From contig NC_061805.1 of the NCBI RefSeq assembly GCF_021462225.1, forward strand, positions 47,781,360-47,845,359: 64,000 nt of DNA, in the 5' to 3' direction. Made by a program: the position numbers and the translations under genes. This document shows, in pieces, positions 36,101 through 50,200 of the stretch. Every line of letters starts with the position of its first letter. Position 1 is the stretch's first letter. This DNA comes from Girardinichthys multiradiatus. Its lineage: Eukaryota > Chordata > Actinopteri > Cyprinodontiformes > Goodeidae. Under the pieces are notes generated by a model. The model worked only from the letters and a program-made list of their open reading frames with translations. It was not told where the DNA came from and ran no database searches.

Positions 36101-39100
36101 CGACAAAGCTTTCTAAATAGAGGTTTTATTTCTATTCACAAGACTGATGATTAATGACATGATGAGCCTCAGAATGATCCTGTTATTGTGTTCACATCTT
36201 AGTCTGCTGAGCTGCTGAGGACTAACCCATGGAGGCTCATTGCATTTCAGAATGTAAAGGTTGTAGCAGCTGCAGTTTCTGGATGTGAAACATCTTTAAA
36301 AGTGTCTGGAAAACAGCTGCATTCAGGAACTAAATGAATCAGTATCTGGTTCACTTAAAAAGCGTTTATGTTGTGGATGGTCATTAATCAATATTATTTT
36401 TTAATAGTTCTGTTTATAATCGTTGAACTTTAACATACGTATAAGACGTAAAAAAAACTGCAACATGACAAACTTAAAAGTGGGGCTGAAACAGATAATC
36501 GGATCAATTGTGATTAATCGATTATTGAAATAATTGAATTTTAGAATACTGACTCTAAAACATGACATTTGCTGAAGGAACAATCCACTCAGGGCAGTAA
36601 TTAGGTCAAAACTGTACAAAAAATAAATACATTTAACATAAACACCCTTTGTCTGTAAATATGCTCTATCCAGAACTCCTCAAATGGCATAGCTTTAGCT
36701 TCACCTGGTTCTAACTCTGTAAAAAAGCTCTAATAATTACAGGTTGCTTGTCCTCTTCAGGTTGGAGGGGAGTTCCTGCCTCAAGTGGAGGAGTTTAAGT
36801 ATCTCGGGGTCTTGTTCACGAGTGAGGGAAGAATGGAGCGGGAGATCGACAGACGGATCGGTGCGGCTGCCGCAGTAATGGGGCGCTGTGCCGGTCCGTT
36901 GTGGTGAAGAGAGAGCTGAGCCGAAAAGCGAAGCTCTCGATTTACGGGTCGGTCTACATTCCTACCCTCACCTATGGCCATGAACTTTGGGTCATGACCG
37001 AAAGAACGAGATCCCGGATACAAGCGGCTGAAATGAGCTTCCTCCATAGGGTGGCCGGGCACTCCCTTAGAGAGTAGGGTGAGGAGCTCGGACATTCGGG
37101 AGGGGCTCGGAGTAGAGCCGCTGCTCCTCCACATCGAGAGGAGCCAGTTGAAGTGGCTCGGGCATCTATACCAGATGCCTCCTGGACGCCTTCCTCGGGA
37201 GGTGTTCCAGGCACGTCCCACCGGGAGGAGGCCCAGGGGACGGCCCAGGACACGCTGGAGGGACTATGTCTCTCGGCTGGCCTGGGAACGCCTTGGGCTC
37301 CCCTGGAGGAGCTGGAGGAGGTGTCTGGAGAGAGGGACGTCTGGGCATCTCTGCTGAGTCTGCTGCCCCCGCGACCCGGTCCCGGATAAAGCGGAAGATG
37401 ACGAGTACGAGTAATTAGGCTTTGCTATCCGATCAATAGAAAAAATATTCGACAGAGTAATTGATTAGCAAAATAATCGTTAGTTGTAGCTCTACTAAAA
37501 AAAATTTTTTAAAGTGTAGTTCAATAGCAGGTACTTTGGAACACAATTATGACAAGATGGATAAAAGAAATGCTTGTAAGTTATGGACTCAATAAATGAA
37601 TAAATCACACACAGATGTGGTTCAGAATCATGTTATAATCAAGAGTCACTAAAAATCAAAGAGAAATCAGCATTGCTGACTTGCTGCAGCATTTCTATCT
37701 CTGTGTATTTTGTCTTCCAGCAGACCGCAGACTTCTCCAAACCCAACATGTCCCATCTCAGGTAGAGGCTGAAAGCTTAAAAAGATCAAATTAAAAACAA
37801 TCTCCTCAGCTTTCAGGTGACAGGTCAAGCTCCCTGTTCCTCCTCAGTTTTCTTCTCAGTTATTACAACTGTAACCATGCAAATTAACTTTCTCTGCTCT
37901 AAATGTTTTACACAGTCCTACGGACGCTTTACATGATCTGTTCATATAGATGAAACATCTCTTTATATGCAGTTCTACAATTGTTTTATGATGTAAGTGT
38001 ACAGCTATTTTCTGGCTGTAACCTTAAGCTTCCAGGGTAAAAATATGACCTGCAGCAGCAGAGCACCATGCCGATCGGTGGGTTGATCCGTCACCTCGGC
38101 CCGATATTTGATCCAAAAATGAAGTCAGTTAGGGTTAGTACTAATACTAATATAAGATCTAATACTAATATAAGATCATAGCAGCCCTATCTCTCTTTTC
38201 TGTTATTCACCTTCGTGTTTTTTCACTGTAGTAATCAAGCTTTAATTTATTAGCATTAGGCTAAACGATTACCTTACGGCTAATCACTGTATGAAGTTTT
38301 CACTGAAGCTATAAAGAGCTTTTTGTAAATCCTGTTTTGTACATGCGTCAATTAATGGCTTGTTTATAGGTTGTATAGAGCATGTCTGCAGGGATGCTCT
38401 AATCCTCAGAAGTGAAGATGTTCCTTCACCTTTTCCATTCACCTAACTGGAGAGATGTTCTTGGGTGGAAGACTTGCCGACTCTCAACACTTTACCTGCT
38501 GGAATTACTTGCAGAAAGGTCTTCTTGTGTATCCCTCCTACTCTCATCTCCCGGCTTGATCGTTATCTGGGAAATGACTTTGATGCTTGGCTGATCCCAG
38601 TAAGCTTAACCTGTTTGACAGACACCATGCTGCTCGTCACGCTGCTGCAGATGAACCCCTCTAAGCCTCCTGAATACAAAAAAGAACCTGTTCCGCTTCA
38701 CCTTCTGTGTTGAACGTTCTTAGTTTGTTTTACAGAAAAGGCTCCAGGTTCTGCATAACTTTCAAATTAGTTACAAAACTTATTTTATTTATTAACCAAG
38801 AAGGCAACAGTTCTGCAGTTTTATAAGAATAGCTCAGAAAGAGGTGCCAGATATTTGCTTTACAGTGTGTATGGTAACTTTTCCACCTACTCGTCATGAC
38901 AAAGTCGAACACTGCCAAGATCTAGAGAGAGTGCCTTATTTTACATGCACTAAAAACAGAGTTCAGTCTGGAAGCCTGTTTTAAGCCCACAGAGAAACAC
39001 TTATGTTTACCCAATTAATGACGGGTCTGACTGTGTGGAAAGTCATTACGCTAAGCCCTCATGGTAAGGGGGGTCTGCTTACATGCCTAATTAAGCTGCC

Positions 39101-42100
39101 ACATTCACTTAGCTTCTCTGTGGGCTTCAGTCTGAGGGACTAAACATGTCAGTGTCAGCATCCTCATGTGTCCTCCTGCTCAGGAGTCAAAGCTTAAGTT
39201 CTCAGGTTAGATACTAAACACAAAAAGTCTGAAAGGGGCTTTTAAAATGATCAACCTTACACAGGACCTGAAGAGCAGAAAGCAGGAAAATATTAGTGTT
39301 TGTAATATTTGAGAGCACAGTAGTTCATTTAAAAGGAAAATTATTATACACACACACACACACACACACACACTCTTCTAAGGAACTACCTAAGGAAAGA
39401 CCCAGAAAGAACCCACACATGCAGGCAAACAACATGCAAACTCCGTGCCTGGGATTTCAACCTGGGACCTTCTGGCTGCAACAGTGCTAACTCCACGCCT
39501 CTGTTCATCCCCCAAGGGAACGTTAGTTGATCACTGGCTGCCTGATTGGTGCATCAACAGTGCGATAGTCTATTAAGTGTATTTTTCATTATCTCTCCCA
39601 AAGATCTCTTGGAAGAACCTAAAGTTATATAAAAATATGACGTTCATCAGAGGTGCTGAAACAGTAAAACCCAAATTAAGTTCTTCAGCTAAATCATTTC
39701 CTGTGGTGTTTATGAGTTAAAAAGAGGAAGGACAGGATTAGTTATGTAAAATGGTAAAGAAAACGCCCATAAATTGAATGTTAGTAAAGAACTGCCTGTT
39801 TAATTACATGCATGCTAGTTTAAACATTCAATGAAAACAAGAAAGCGAATATTTGAATATTGTGGCTACATGGAACTGGGGGACATTTTCTCAGATATTC
39901 TAATATTATCTAATACATTTTCTTATAAAAAAAAATTGTAGAGTCATACTTAAATTAGAATACGCACTCTGATGAGCCCCGTTTATGACATTAAAAGTCT
40001 TTTTAGACATACTTTTCAGTAGGCTCACATTAACGTATTTGTCTGATGTAATATTCTATCTTTAAATGTTTTCATTCAGTTGTAAGCGGAAAATCATCAT
40101 AATTATCAGAAATAAAGGCTTGAAAACCTCAATCTGTGTGAAATTATTCTATATAATGTGTTTTATTTAGTGAACTGAGTTACTGAACTAAATGAACGTT
40201 TCATATATTGTAATGTATTGAATATGACTAGTTTTTTTTTTTTTTGTAGCAATTAAAAATGTTTGCCAGTTTATATGACAGGATTTACTTAGAAGCCTCT
40301 GGGTCATGGGACTCTGCTAGGAGCCCTCCTATATGAGAAAGGACATATGGCTGAACTCTGACTGGTTTGTCTGTTAGCTGAATACAAAAAAATATTTAAC
40401 TGAAGATTTCAAATTAGGTACTATACACTGTGAAGCATAGTGGTGGTGGCATCATGCTGAGTTTCGGTTTCTTTTCCATTGACACTGATGCATCGCACAA
40501 ATTTAAAACTCATCAGGTTCAATCCTCAACAACAGCTAGAACTGAACCCATGGCCTGTTGAAAGCGGGTTCTGTCCCCAACAACCAGCTTGTTAAAATGA
40601 AGGGTACCGAGTTCGGTACTTTTACAGGTACGGCCCTAATACCGTCTGTACTACAGAGTACCGATTCACGTAAAATCAAACTGTACCATATTTCGGTACC
40701 TAGACGCAGCATCATTGTGACACTGAGGGAGTGGAAGAGTGGACAACTCCATGCCGGACATGAACAGAGCATTGCACGCACAAATGCGTAATGACGTCAG
40801 GAGCCACTGGTACCCCAACAAAGCTCAGCTGATAGAAAGCGTGCGAAATTATGGCTCCACTTTTCAAAATGCAGTGCAGACCTGCAGATTGCTGCAATAT
40901 TTGTGACGTGAAGTGCAAGGCCTGCGGCGGGAATCAAATGTGAAAGGTTATCCATCTGTAGGTGCATGTATATATCTGAGCCTGGATGTATAATTCAGAA
41001 CCTGTGTGGATAACAGAAAATCCACAAAAAACACAAACTGGTTCACCTCATCCTTGTTTATAAAACTCTGTATTATCTTGTTTTGTTATAAGAGCTTCAA
41101 GCACACCATTAAAACACTTAGAGTATTATAACCTTCATGCCCGTTAGTGCATGTAAACGTCGCTGTAACCAGTCAGGACCCTAATGCTCACTTTTTAAAA
41201 TCTTTTTACAAGTAATGGTTCCAGCAGTAATGTCTCTTTATATTTCCCACTAAACGATTGTCCTTCTCTTCCGCAGGTCACACTGTTCGAAATATCCAGG
41301 CCTTTTCCGTGCTCCAGAACGCCTTCCTGAGGGCCAGAACAAGCCGTCTGGCCTGCATGCTGCTGGACGCCATCGGGAACATCTATGCGGCGGAGCCGGC
41401 AAACTACTTCATCTTGGAGTCCCAGCACACCCTATCGCAGTTTGCAGAGCGTGTAGCCAAACTTCCCGAACCCCAGGCCAAGTACTTCGAACTCTTAGAG
41501 TTTGTTGTCTTCAGCCTCAACTACGTGCCGTGTAAGGAGCTCTTCAGTGTTTGCGTGCTGCTGAAATCGAGCACGTCGCTCTCCTGCAGCATCACCGCCA
41601 CCAGAACGCTGCTGAAGCTGGCTAGGCACGACCCGGTGTTCAGCGACGTGCTGCGGGAGGTCGGCCTCCTGGAGGTAATGGTGAACCTGTTGCACAAGTA
41701 CGCCGCCTTGCTGAAAGACCCGGCTTCGCAACAGCAGCCGCAAAATAATGACCAAGGTGAGAAGAAATTATTCATGAAGATTATGTGGTTTTAGTTTTTT
41801 TCTGTCTGGATAATTTAGGGATTTTTTTGTTTTTAATTTGCAACAGATGGGCTAAATTCAAAGCTTAATGTCAGATGACTAGTGGAATAGATCGTAATTA
41901 AACAAATCCAGAAAACAAGAACTGAGCTTCCATTGTCTTGTAATTTGTAAAAAGATTGATTTGATTGGAGGCATAAATAACAGACTGGCTTTGCAAAAGG
42001 ATAAAGTGTGATATATTTCACCCAAATGTTGCAATTTTGTTTATTTGGCTCATTTTTACAGTAATTAATAGAAACTCAAGTAGAAAAACAGACCTAGCCG

Positions 42101-43955
42101 TGCTTACAGTGCCCGGCAAAAGTATTTATACCATTCACCTTGAAGTTTTTCATATTTTCTCACATTTCTACCACAAACTTTAAAATTTTATTGGGATTTC
42201 ACGTGACAGACCAACACAAAGTAAACAGCATTAATCAGAGAAGCAGCCAAGAGGCCCATGTCTTCTCTAGAGGAGCTAAAGAGATCCACAGCTCAGGTGG
42301 GAGAATCTGTTTACAGGACCACTAGTAGTCGGGGACTCTGCAAATCTGGGCTCCAGGAAGAGTGGCAAGACGAAAGCAATTGTTGAAAGAAAACCATAAG
42401 ATGTCCTGTTTACAGTTTCCAACAAGCCAGGTAGGAGATGGTGAAACATGGTGTTGGCAGCATCATGCTGTGGGGATTTGTTTCTTCAGTTTGGACAGGG
42501 AAGCTGATCAAAGTTGATGAGAAGATGGACGGAAATAAATACCAGGCAAAGCTGGAAGAAATCCCGTTATATTCCGGGGTTCCCACCTTCCTGCAGGTGA
42601 AAGACCATGATCATACAGCCAGAGCTACAAGGAAATGGTTTAGATCAAGGCATATTGATGGCCCAGTCAAAATCCAGACCTACATTTATCTAGGAATCTG
42701 TGGCAAGACTTAAAAAAGTTGTCTTAAACAGTCTTAAAAAATGATTTCCTGAGCTCTGACTGAGCTTGAGCTATTTTACAAAGAAAAATGCTCTAAATCT
42801 GTTAAATGTTAATCTCTAAAGGTGGAAAGCTGCTAGAGAGAATAAGTGAAAACTTAATCTCTGTAGGAAAATAAAAACATTTTTATCTAAAATATTTGTA
42901 GCATTTTTTTTTAATTCTTGCAGTCCTAGATGTAAAAAGTCATGTTTAAAGAATTGCATCCAACTGTGCTGAATGATACTAAAACCCTCTGAGTTTGTAA
43001 TATTTTACTTGTGTAGGTTATCTACAGATCTTCATTGTGTATCTGTTATTTTCTACACTCAGCTGACTGCAAAAACAACCTAATAGCAGAGGAGCAGAAA
43101 CAGTTAGCCTGGCTGGTGATGGAAACTCTGACTGTGCTCCTGCAGGGCTCCAACACCACCAACACTAACGCAGGTAAACACACTCACACTCTGCAAGCAC
43201 ACATGCAGTATGCTTTCAGTGGGTCAGGAAATGCGTTTGAACTCCAGGCAGAGTGTATATAAAAATCTCCACAGCCATTTATGCACAAGGAGCTCCAAAA
43301 CTGCAGTTTGGTGGGTTGTAAATCCTTTAAGGCAAGCACATCTTCAAATGCCGTCCTCTCAAATGGTAAATGGACTGAACTAATATATAGCCCTTTTCCA
43401 GTCATACAGACCACTCAAAGCGCTTTACACTAGAGCCACATTCACCCAATTGCACTCACTAACGCTCACACATTCATACACCGATACGCTGATCGGTAGG
43501 CTTAAGTGCCTTGCCCAGGGGCACATCGACATATGGCAGGAGGAAGCTGCAACCTTCTGAATGCAAGACGACTACTCTTCCTACTGAGCCACAGTCGCCT
43601 CAAAGCCATCCATCAAATGTCCATCCATCCATCCATCCATCCACCCACACACACACACACACACTCTTGTTTTGCTATATGTAGTGAGGACCATGTGTTG
43701 ACTCCCATTGACTTCCATTGATTTTCAGTCATTTTCAACCCTTTCTATGCCCTAACCCTGACAATAACCCTAAACCTAACCATTACCAGTGCATCCCTAA
43801 CCTTAACCTAAACTCAATTCACACCTTAGTCCTAAACCTAACCGTTAGCAAAATAGGTCGTGAGGACCAGCAAAATGTCCTCACTTTGGTACAAATGGTC
43901 CTCAATTAGATGGTGAAATCGGGAAAATGGTTCTCACTGTGATGCCAAGACAGGA

Positions 43956-43986
<31 letters not shown>

Positions 43987-44216
43987 TACATACATACATA
44001 CATACATACATACATACATAATCAGTAACTGTTGTTTTTAATTAACCCTCCAAATATCCACAACTCCCATTTGTTTGCTTTCACTTATCCACCATGGAAA
44101 AGTCTTGTTAAGCATACCAATAATTCTCTACCAGACAAAGAGCTTCTGAGCTTTGCCTGCCAACCTTCCAACAAACTCTGAAAACAAGGATGAAAAAAAA
44201 GTCTTTCTACAGATCT

Positions 44217-44254
<38 letters not shown>

Positions 44255-47200
44255 CCTGTCTTGGCATCACAGTGAGAACCATTTTCCCGATTTCACCATC
44301 TAATTGAGGACCATTTGTACCAAAGTGAAGACATTTTGCTGGTCCTCACGACCTATTTTGCTAACGGTTAGGTTTAGGACTAAGGTATGAATTGACTTTA
44401 GGTTAAGGTTAGGGTTAGGTAAGCACTGGTAATGGTTAGGTTTAGGGTTATTGTCAGGGTTAGGGCATAGAAAGGGTTGAAAATGACTGAAAATCAATGG
44501 AAGTCAATGGGAGTCAACACATGGTCCTCACTACATATAGCAAAACAAGAGTGTGTGTGTGTGTGTGTGTGACTCAGTCTGCTGGGGGAACTTGTTGAGT
44601 CACGACTATAACCAGCTCTCTTTGACCCCGGTGATGACTGTTTGTCGTCGATAGAACAACACATGACGTGGGAGATATTTGTAGCTCTTCACTCTGATTA
44701 CATTTTCATTTTACACCTGGAGCTATTAGCTGGGCCACTCTGACGTGGAGAGACTTCAAACAACTGTTCAAAGGATTTCATTGCCATATTAAAATAAAAG
44801 AAGAATCGAGGCCCTGGCTGCAGTTAAAATAAGAAAAGATGGAGGTGCTTGGATAAAGAAAATCATAATAATAAAAAAATGTGATTTATGCTCTTAGAAT
44901 CTGAGGTGGGATTAGTAACTAACTCCAGTATGCGTACTGTAAATGAATGAAGAAAACCGTATAAAGGGACGTTTCATGGACCTACAGTAATAGTATGGAA
45001 TGCTGTTACCATTACAAAACATAATTACACATGACTGTTTATATGTTTGGTGTTTCTGTAACTCAGTCATTCAGTTTTAAGCCTAAGCTTGACGTACTTT
45101 CTCACATTTTGTTTAAACATAAACTAATTCAGAACCAGCCTGACTGAGCCCCCAACCTTGAGTTTTAAAGCTCTGTGTTTAAATTTATACTTAACTCTAA
45201 AAGATTTCTGCCGTGCTCTAAAACTAGTTGCGGGCCTCACACAATTCAATTCATTTCAATTCAATTCAGTTTTATTTATATAGCACCAATTCAAAACACA
45301 TGTTGTCTCAAGGCACTTCACAAAAGTCAGGTTCATACATTCCAATTAATCCTAACAATTGAACAGTGCAGTCGGAGTTAACTTTTTATTCAAATTGGAT
45401 AAAAAGTTTTTCTATCTAAGGAAACCCAGCAGATTGCATCCAGTCAGCAACTTGCAGCATTCACTCCTCCTGGATGAGCATGTAGAGACAGTGGACAGTC
45501 ACTGACGTTGACTTTGCAGCAATCCCTCATACTGAGCATGCATGTAGCGACAGTGGAGAGGAAAAACTCCCTTTTAACAGGAAGAAACCTCCAGCAGAAC
45601 CAGGCTCAGAGTGAGCGACCATCTGCCATGACCTACTGGGGGTTTGAGAGAACAGAGCAGAGACACAAAAAGGACACAGAAGCACTGATCCAGGAGTACT
45701 TTCTATGGGAAGGAAAAGTAAATGTTAATGGATGTAGCTCCTTTAGTCGTTTCACCTAGAAAGAAAGAACAGATAAACTCTGAGCCAGTTTTCAAGGTTA
45801 GAGTCTGAAAGATACCACATATAATTAGTTACAGTTAAGCTCAGTCAATTTCCATGTCTAGGAGAGAGAAAGGGTTAAACACTGAAAGACAGGGCTATGT
45901 GGGTCATCGGTAGAGGGTGAGCATTAAGTTGTTGGCAACAGAAGCTTGGACGATTCCCCTCTTCAGAAAGGTGTCACAGGCAGACACAGAGCCAGGCCAG
46001 GTGTAGCTTCTAGGAAAAGAAAAGAGAGAACAAAGTTAAAAGCTGAAATAACAGCAAACAATGCAAAATTGGAGAGTAGTGTGAGAATGTAGCAAAGAGG
46101 GTGAAAGTGGTGATTATGTCCTCCAGCAGCCTAAGCCTATAGCAGCATAACTACACAGTTTCAGTTCAGATTATTTAGTTAAACGGCGCTTATTTACAAC
46201 AATGTCGTCTCAAGGCACCCCACAAAGGGTCCCACTGATGGTCATTGTTATACTAAAAACCACAATGATTGGGATACCTCCCTCTGTCAGACTGATTATA
46301 ACCATTGGAAAAGGGGAGCCTAATTTACTTAAGGTAGTTTACTGACTTATTTTTACAAAATAACAGGTATTTACACATTTTATTTGGCGTCTTTTCATGC
46401 GAGGACTAAGATTCTCCATTTCTCTTTTCTCTCTCAGCTCTGTTCAGAGAGTTCGGCGGCGCTCGCTGTGTCCACAACATCGTGAAGTACAGTCAGTGTC
46501 GGGAACACGCCCTGCTCATCATCCAGCAGCTCGTCTTGTCGCCCAGCGGTGACGACGACATGGGAACGCTGCTGGGCCTCATGCACTCGGCCCCATCCAG
46601 TGAGCTGCAGCTGAAGACTGACATCCTGAGGGTAGAAACTCAAACACTAACTGTTGCTTTAGCCCAAAACTCCAACACTGCAGTTCTTTTTTACTGAATT
46701 GTTTGTGTTTATGTGCATCGTTACAGGCTGTCCTGTAACCTGTAACTCGCACTGTTTAAAAGAACACATAAGCTGTTTTTTTCTCACTGTCTCACATTAA
46801 ATGAGACCAAATGTTTACTGCTCAGCACCAATTATTTCTATTTGCTAATTTCCAGAATAGTAAGAAACCTTTCTTACTTTATTCAAAGTCTCTAAGATTG
46901 CCACGCCTTCAAAACAATTAAGCACTGATAATTCAATTCAGCTCAATTCAAAAATACATAAATAATCCCAAAGTCAAATGAAATGTCCAGCTTTGATTAT
47001 TTGGCTGTTTCATTAATTAAATTATTATGCATCCAGAAGGAATCGACCAAAATAAAGTCCGAACCATAACCTTGTCAGTAAATCCCAGTAAGAACGTTGA
47101 GTCAGGAAGGTGAGTGATTTTAAAAATCAATATGCATTTGTAGCGCTGCACACAGTAATTGCTTCAAAGCAGGATCTCTGAGAGTTCAGTGCACATAAAA

Positions 47201-50200
47201 GCTGCGACTGTACACACACTTTCGCACACTCGCAGGATGAGAGGCCGGCTCATTTTCTCAGGCATAATTGCATTTTTTAACTCCCTCCCTACAGATGAAG
47301 TAAATCTCAGGCCTTCCGAGGGCTTCGCCTGGATTAACTTGTCAGCATTTTACTTCAATTTCACTAATCATTTTAATTATCACCATAAAAGAACCTGTGC
47401 TGAGCTCACATCCTGTTTAACTCGACTAAAATATGCTCTTTATTTGTGTACTGTAACACTCAGAAATTCAGATAAATCTTTGGCTCAACCCTGTGAAAGT
47501 CCTCATTTGACTGTTTACAGGGGAGAAAAATCTATCAGGGGTTTGTTGCATTAATCCTTCAGCGATTTCACATCGCTCGTAAAATTAACGCCCCACACCA
47601 TAACTTTGTTAGTGCACAGCTGCAGCCTGGTGGTGATTTCCCAGTGTGAAGTTGGAGGAAGACAGCGTCTCCAACATCCTGTGATAGATTTCATTAAACT
47701 TTGTGCTGACTCTGGCAGAACTTGTTAAATGCAGCAGGAAACAGCTGGTTTTACTTCTGCTTTGCTCTCTCCTGCTCATTTCTTATAGGTACATGTTAGC
47801 CCTGTTACTTGCCTATAGCTTTAGCAAATATTCATTTATGGTTACCATAGATGAGGGTTAGCATAACCTGTTTCGCCTTTGATTTCAGGTAAAACACTTT
47901 TACAGTTGTTGCACAGGCCTGCCATGAGCAATCATTTTCCCAGAGAGCCACATTAGTTTCCATCCAGAGGGCCACATGGTTTGGTGAACTATATACTTGA
48001 TATTAAACTGCAAACAATGTTGTGCTTTATCGTCTCATAGCAACAGCAGACGTTGCAACTGAATGATGAAATGTCCATAGAATATTTGATGTTTTATGAC
48101 TTATTATTTCTTCCCCTTCTTGACTCTGCAGCAAGAAACCTAAAGGAACTTTTTAAAATGTCACTGCAAAATGAGAAAGATTGCAAAAGAAGTTATGGAA
48201 GCAAATCACATGAAAAATTAGGATAATAACTAACATTTGCAATAAGGAAGCATCTCTTTCTGGCCTTTTTTAAGCTGGAGTTTGTTTGTTTTGATGATCT
48301 CTGAAGGATCCGCCTCTCCTGTCCTTTAGGCTCTGTTGGCTGTGTTGCGTGAGAGTCACCGCACGCGGACGGTGTTCCGCAAAGTGGGCGGCTTCGTCTA
48401 CATCACCTCCCTCCTGGTGGCCATGGAACGCTCGCTGTGCCAGCCTCCGCGACACGGCTGGGAACGGGTCAACCAGAACCAAGTCTTCGAGCTCCTGCAC
48501 ACAGTTTTCTGCACGCTCACTGCAGCCATGCGCTACGAGCCGGCCAACTCGCACTTCTTCCGCACAGAGATCCAGTATGAGAAGCTGGCTGATGCTGTGA
48601 GGTACCTAAACTGTTTCAATTCTTGTAACCATCCTAAATAATGAATAAAATATGGCACTCTTGAATTTCGTGTATTGTTTTTTAATTTTCTTTACACCTA
48701 TGGCTCCCATAGAGTCGGGCATACTTGATTTAGCAGACAAGCTATGCTGCCACTGACAGGTGTATTTCCCTTCCTCATCTGTAGTCTGGGTTAATGGTTT
48801 TATATACAACCTTCATTTCTTTTGTTTTTTCAAAGCTACAAGGCAAATTAGCTCTTCTTCCTCATCTGATGATGCCATGGCAGAAAGTGTGGGAAATGTT
48901 GACATTTGTCATGAAAATTGTAGGAAATTGATACGCCCGAATGAAATCTCAAATGTCTGCAGACGGTGCACGCGGACTCTGCTCACAGTACACGCACAGT
49001 ACGCCCGTCTCTGTGGGAACCTTAAGCCTTTCCTTCGAGGACTCTACCTTTCTTGATAACAAACTGTTTTCCTCCCATCACTAGGCTGCTGGGTTGTTTT
49101 TCTGACACAAAGAAGCTGGGCCCCACAGGAGTGTTCCCCTCCAACGCTCAGCCTTTCCAGAGGCTGCTGGAGGACGAGGCTTCCTCCGGAGGCTGCGCTG
49201 GAGACAGTGTCTGTCCCACGCTCAAACACTGCAGCAAGCTCTTCATATACCTGTACAAGATGGCCACCGACTCGTTCGACAGGTAGGCGAACTATGGAAG
49301 CCCTTATACTGTACTCTAAGGGGTAAAATAACTGTAATGTGTTTAACTCGGCACGACAATCACTGCTTACATCTAATGTTAGGGTAACTGGAATGACCTT
49401 ACCCAAAATGTTACCTTCTGGTTTAGAAGTTTCATTCGCTGTGCTAATATGATAACCAGCAGATATTCTGTTCAAAGCTTAGGAGACTTGGATCAGACTT
49501 GGAAACCATATATCAGGTCAGAGATCTGTTGTCAGTTTGCTTGTTGTGAGGCAACAGAGATATTGGACAAATCAAGATGGATTCTATCAGTTCACACACT
49601 CAGCAAATTAATGTATGGATTGTAGGTAAGTAAATGAGGAATGTTTTCCTTATTGTTGAAGAGGAATAAAGAAAGCTGAGCTTTGAGTTAGTAGAATAAA
49701 GCAGTATCTTCTCTGAAAATATTCTGATGAGCTTATTGTTCATTTTTATTGATTGCTTCATTCACACCTGACATCAACATCCATCCTAATGGATCGGATC
49801 ACAGTTATCTGCTTTACACGCAGATAAACACGCTGCCTGTCAGCGGAGCAGGTCCGCTGATGTTTCTGTAACATCACAGACACATTAAACCAGTTGGATT
49901 GTGTAATTATTCAGACATCAACACGGCAGGTTCATTCTGCAGCCCAGGCTAAAATCCTGTTAGTTGTTCAGAATAAATTAAACTGAGAAACTTTTTAGTA
50001 ATCTGTTCAGCTTCTGTTGACATTTAATGACTTAACTACATTTAATTTTGCTTACATCATTTTGTACCAATTTAAAATGAAAGTAATCTCAAGAGTGCTA
50101 AAGTAAAAAATGCCTTTAATTACACACAGTTTAATTGAGTCAAATTTTAATTTAATTCTGTAGAATCAATCGGTCCCAAAGCCAGAGCTATGTTGAGTCT

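Noticed and set aside
43740..43850. Interstitial telomere
   Set aside because: The TAACCCT-like strings are irregular, mirrored in the opposite arm of the inverted repeat, and not a tandem array of the vertebrate hexamer.
47159..47554. 131-codon frame in intron 10
   Set aside because: No homology and no splice context; chance open frame.
48336..48641. Read-through extension of wdfy3 exon 11 ([13 protein letters not shown])
   Set aside because: The donor GTACCT at 48602 and in-phase exon 12 (LLGCFSD) restore the known protein; the extension is intron.
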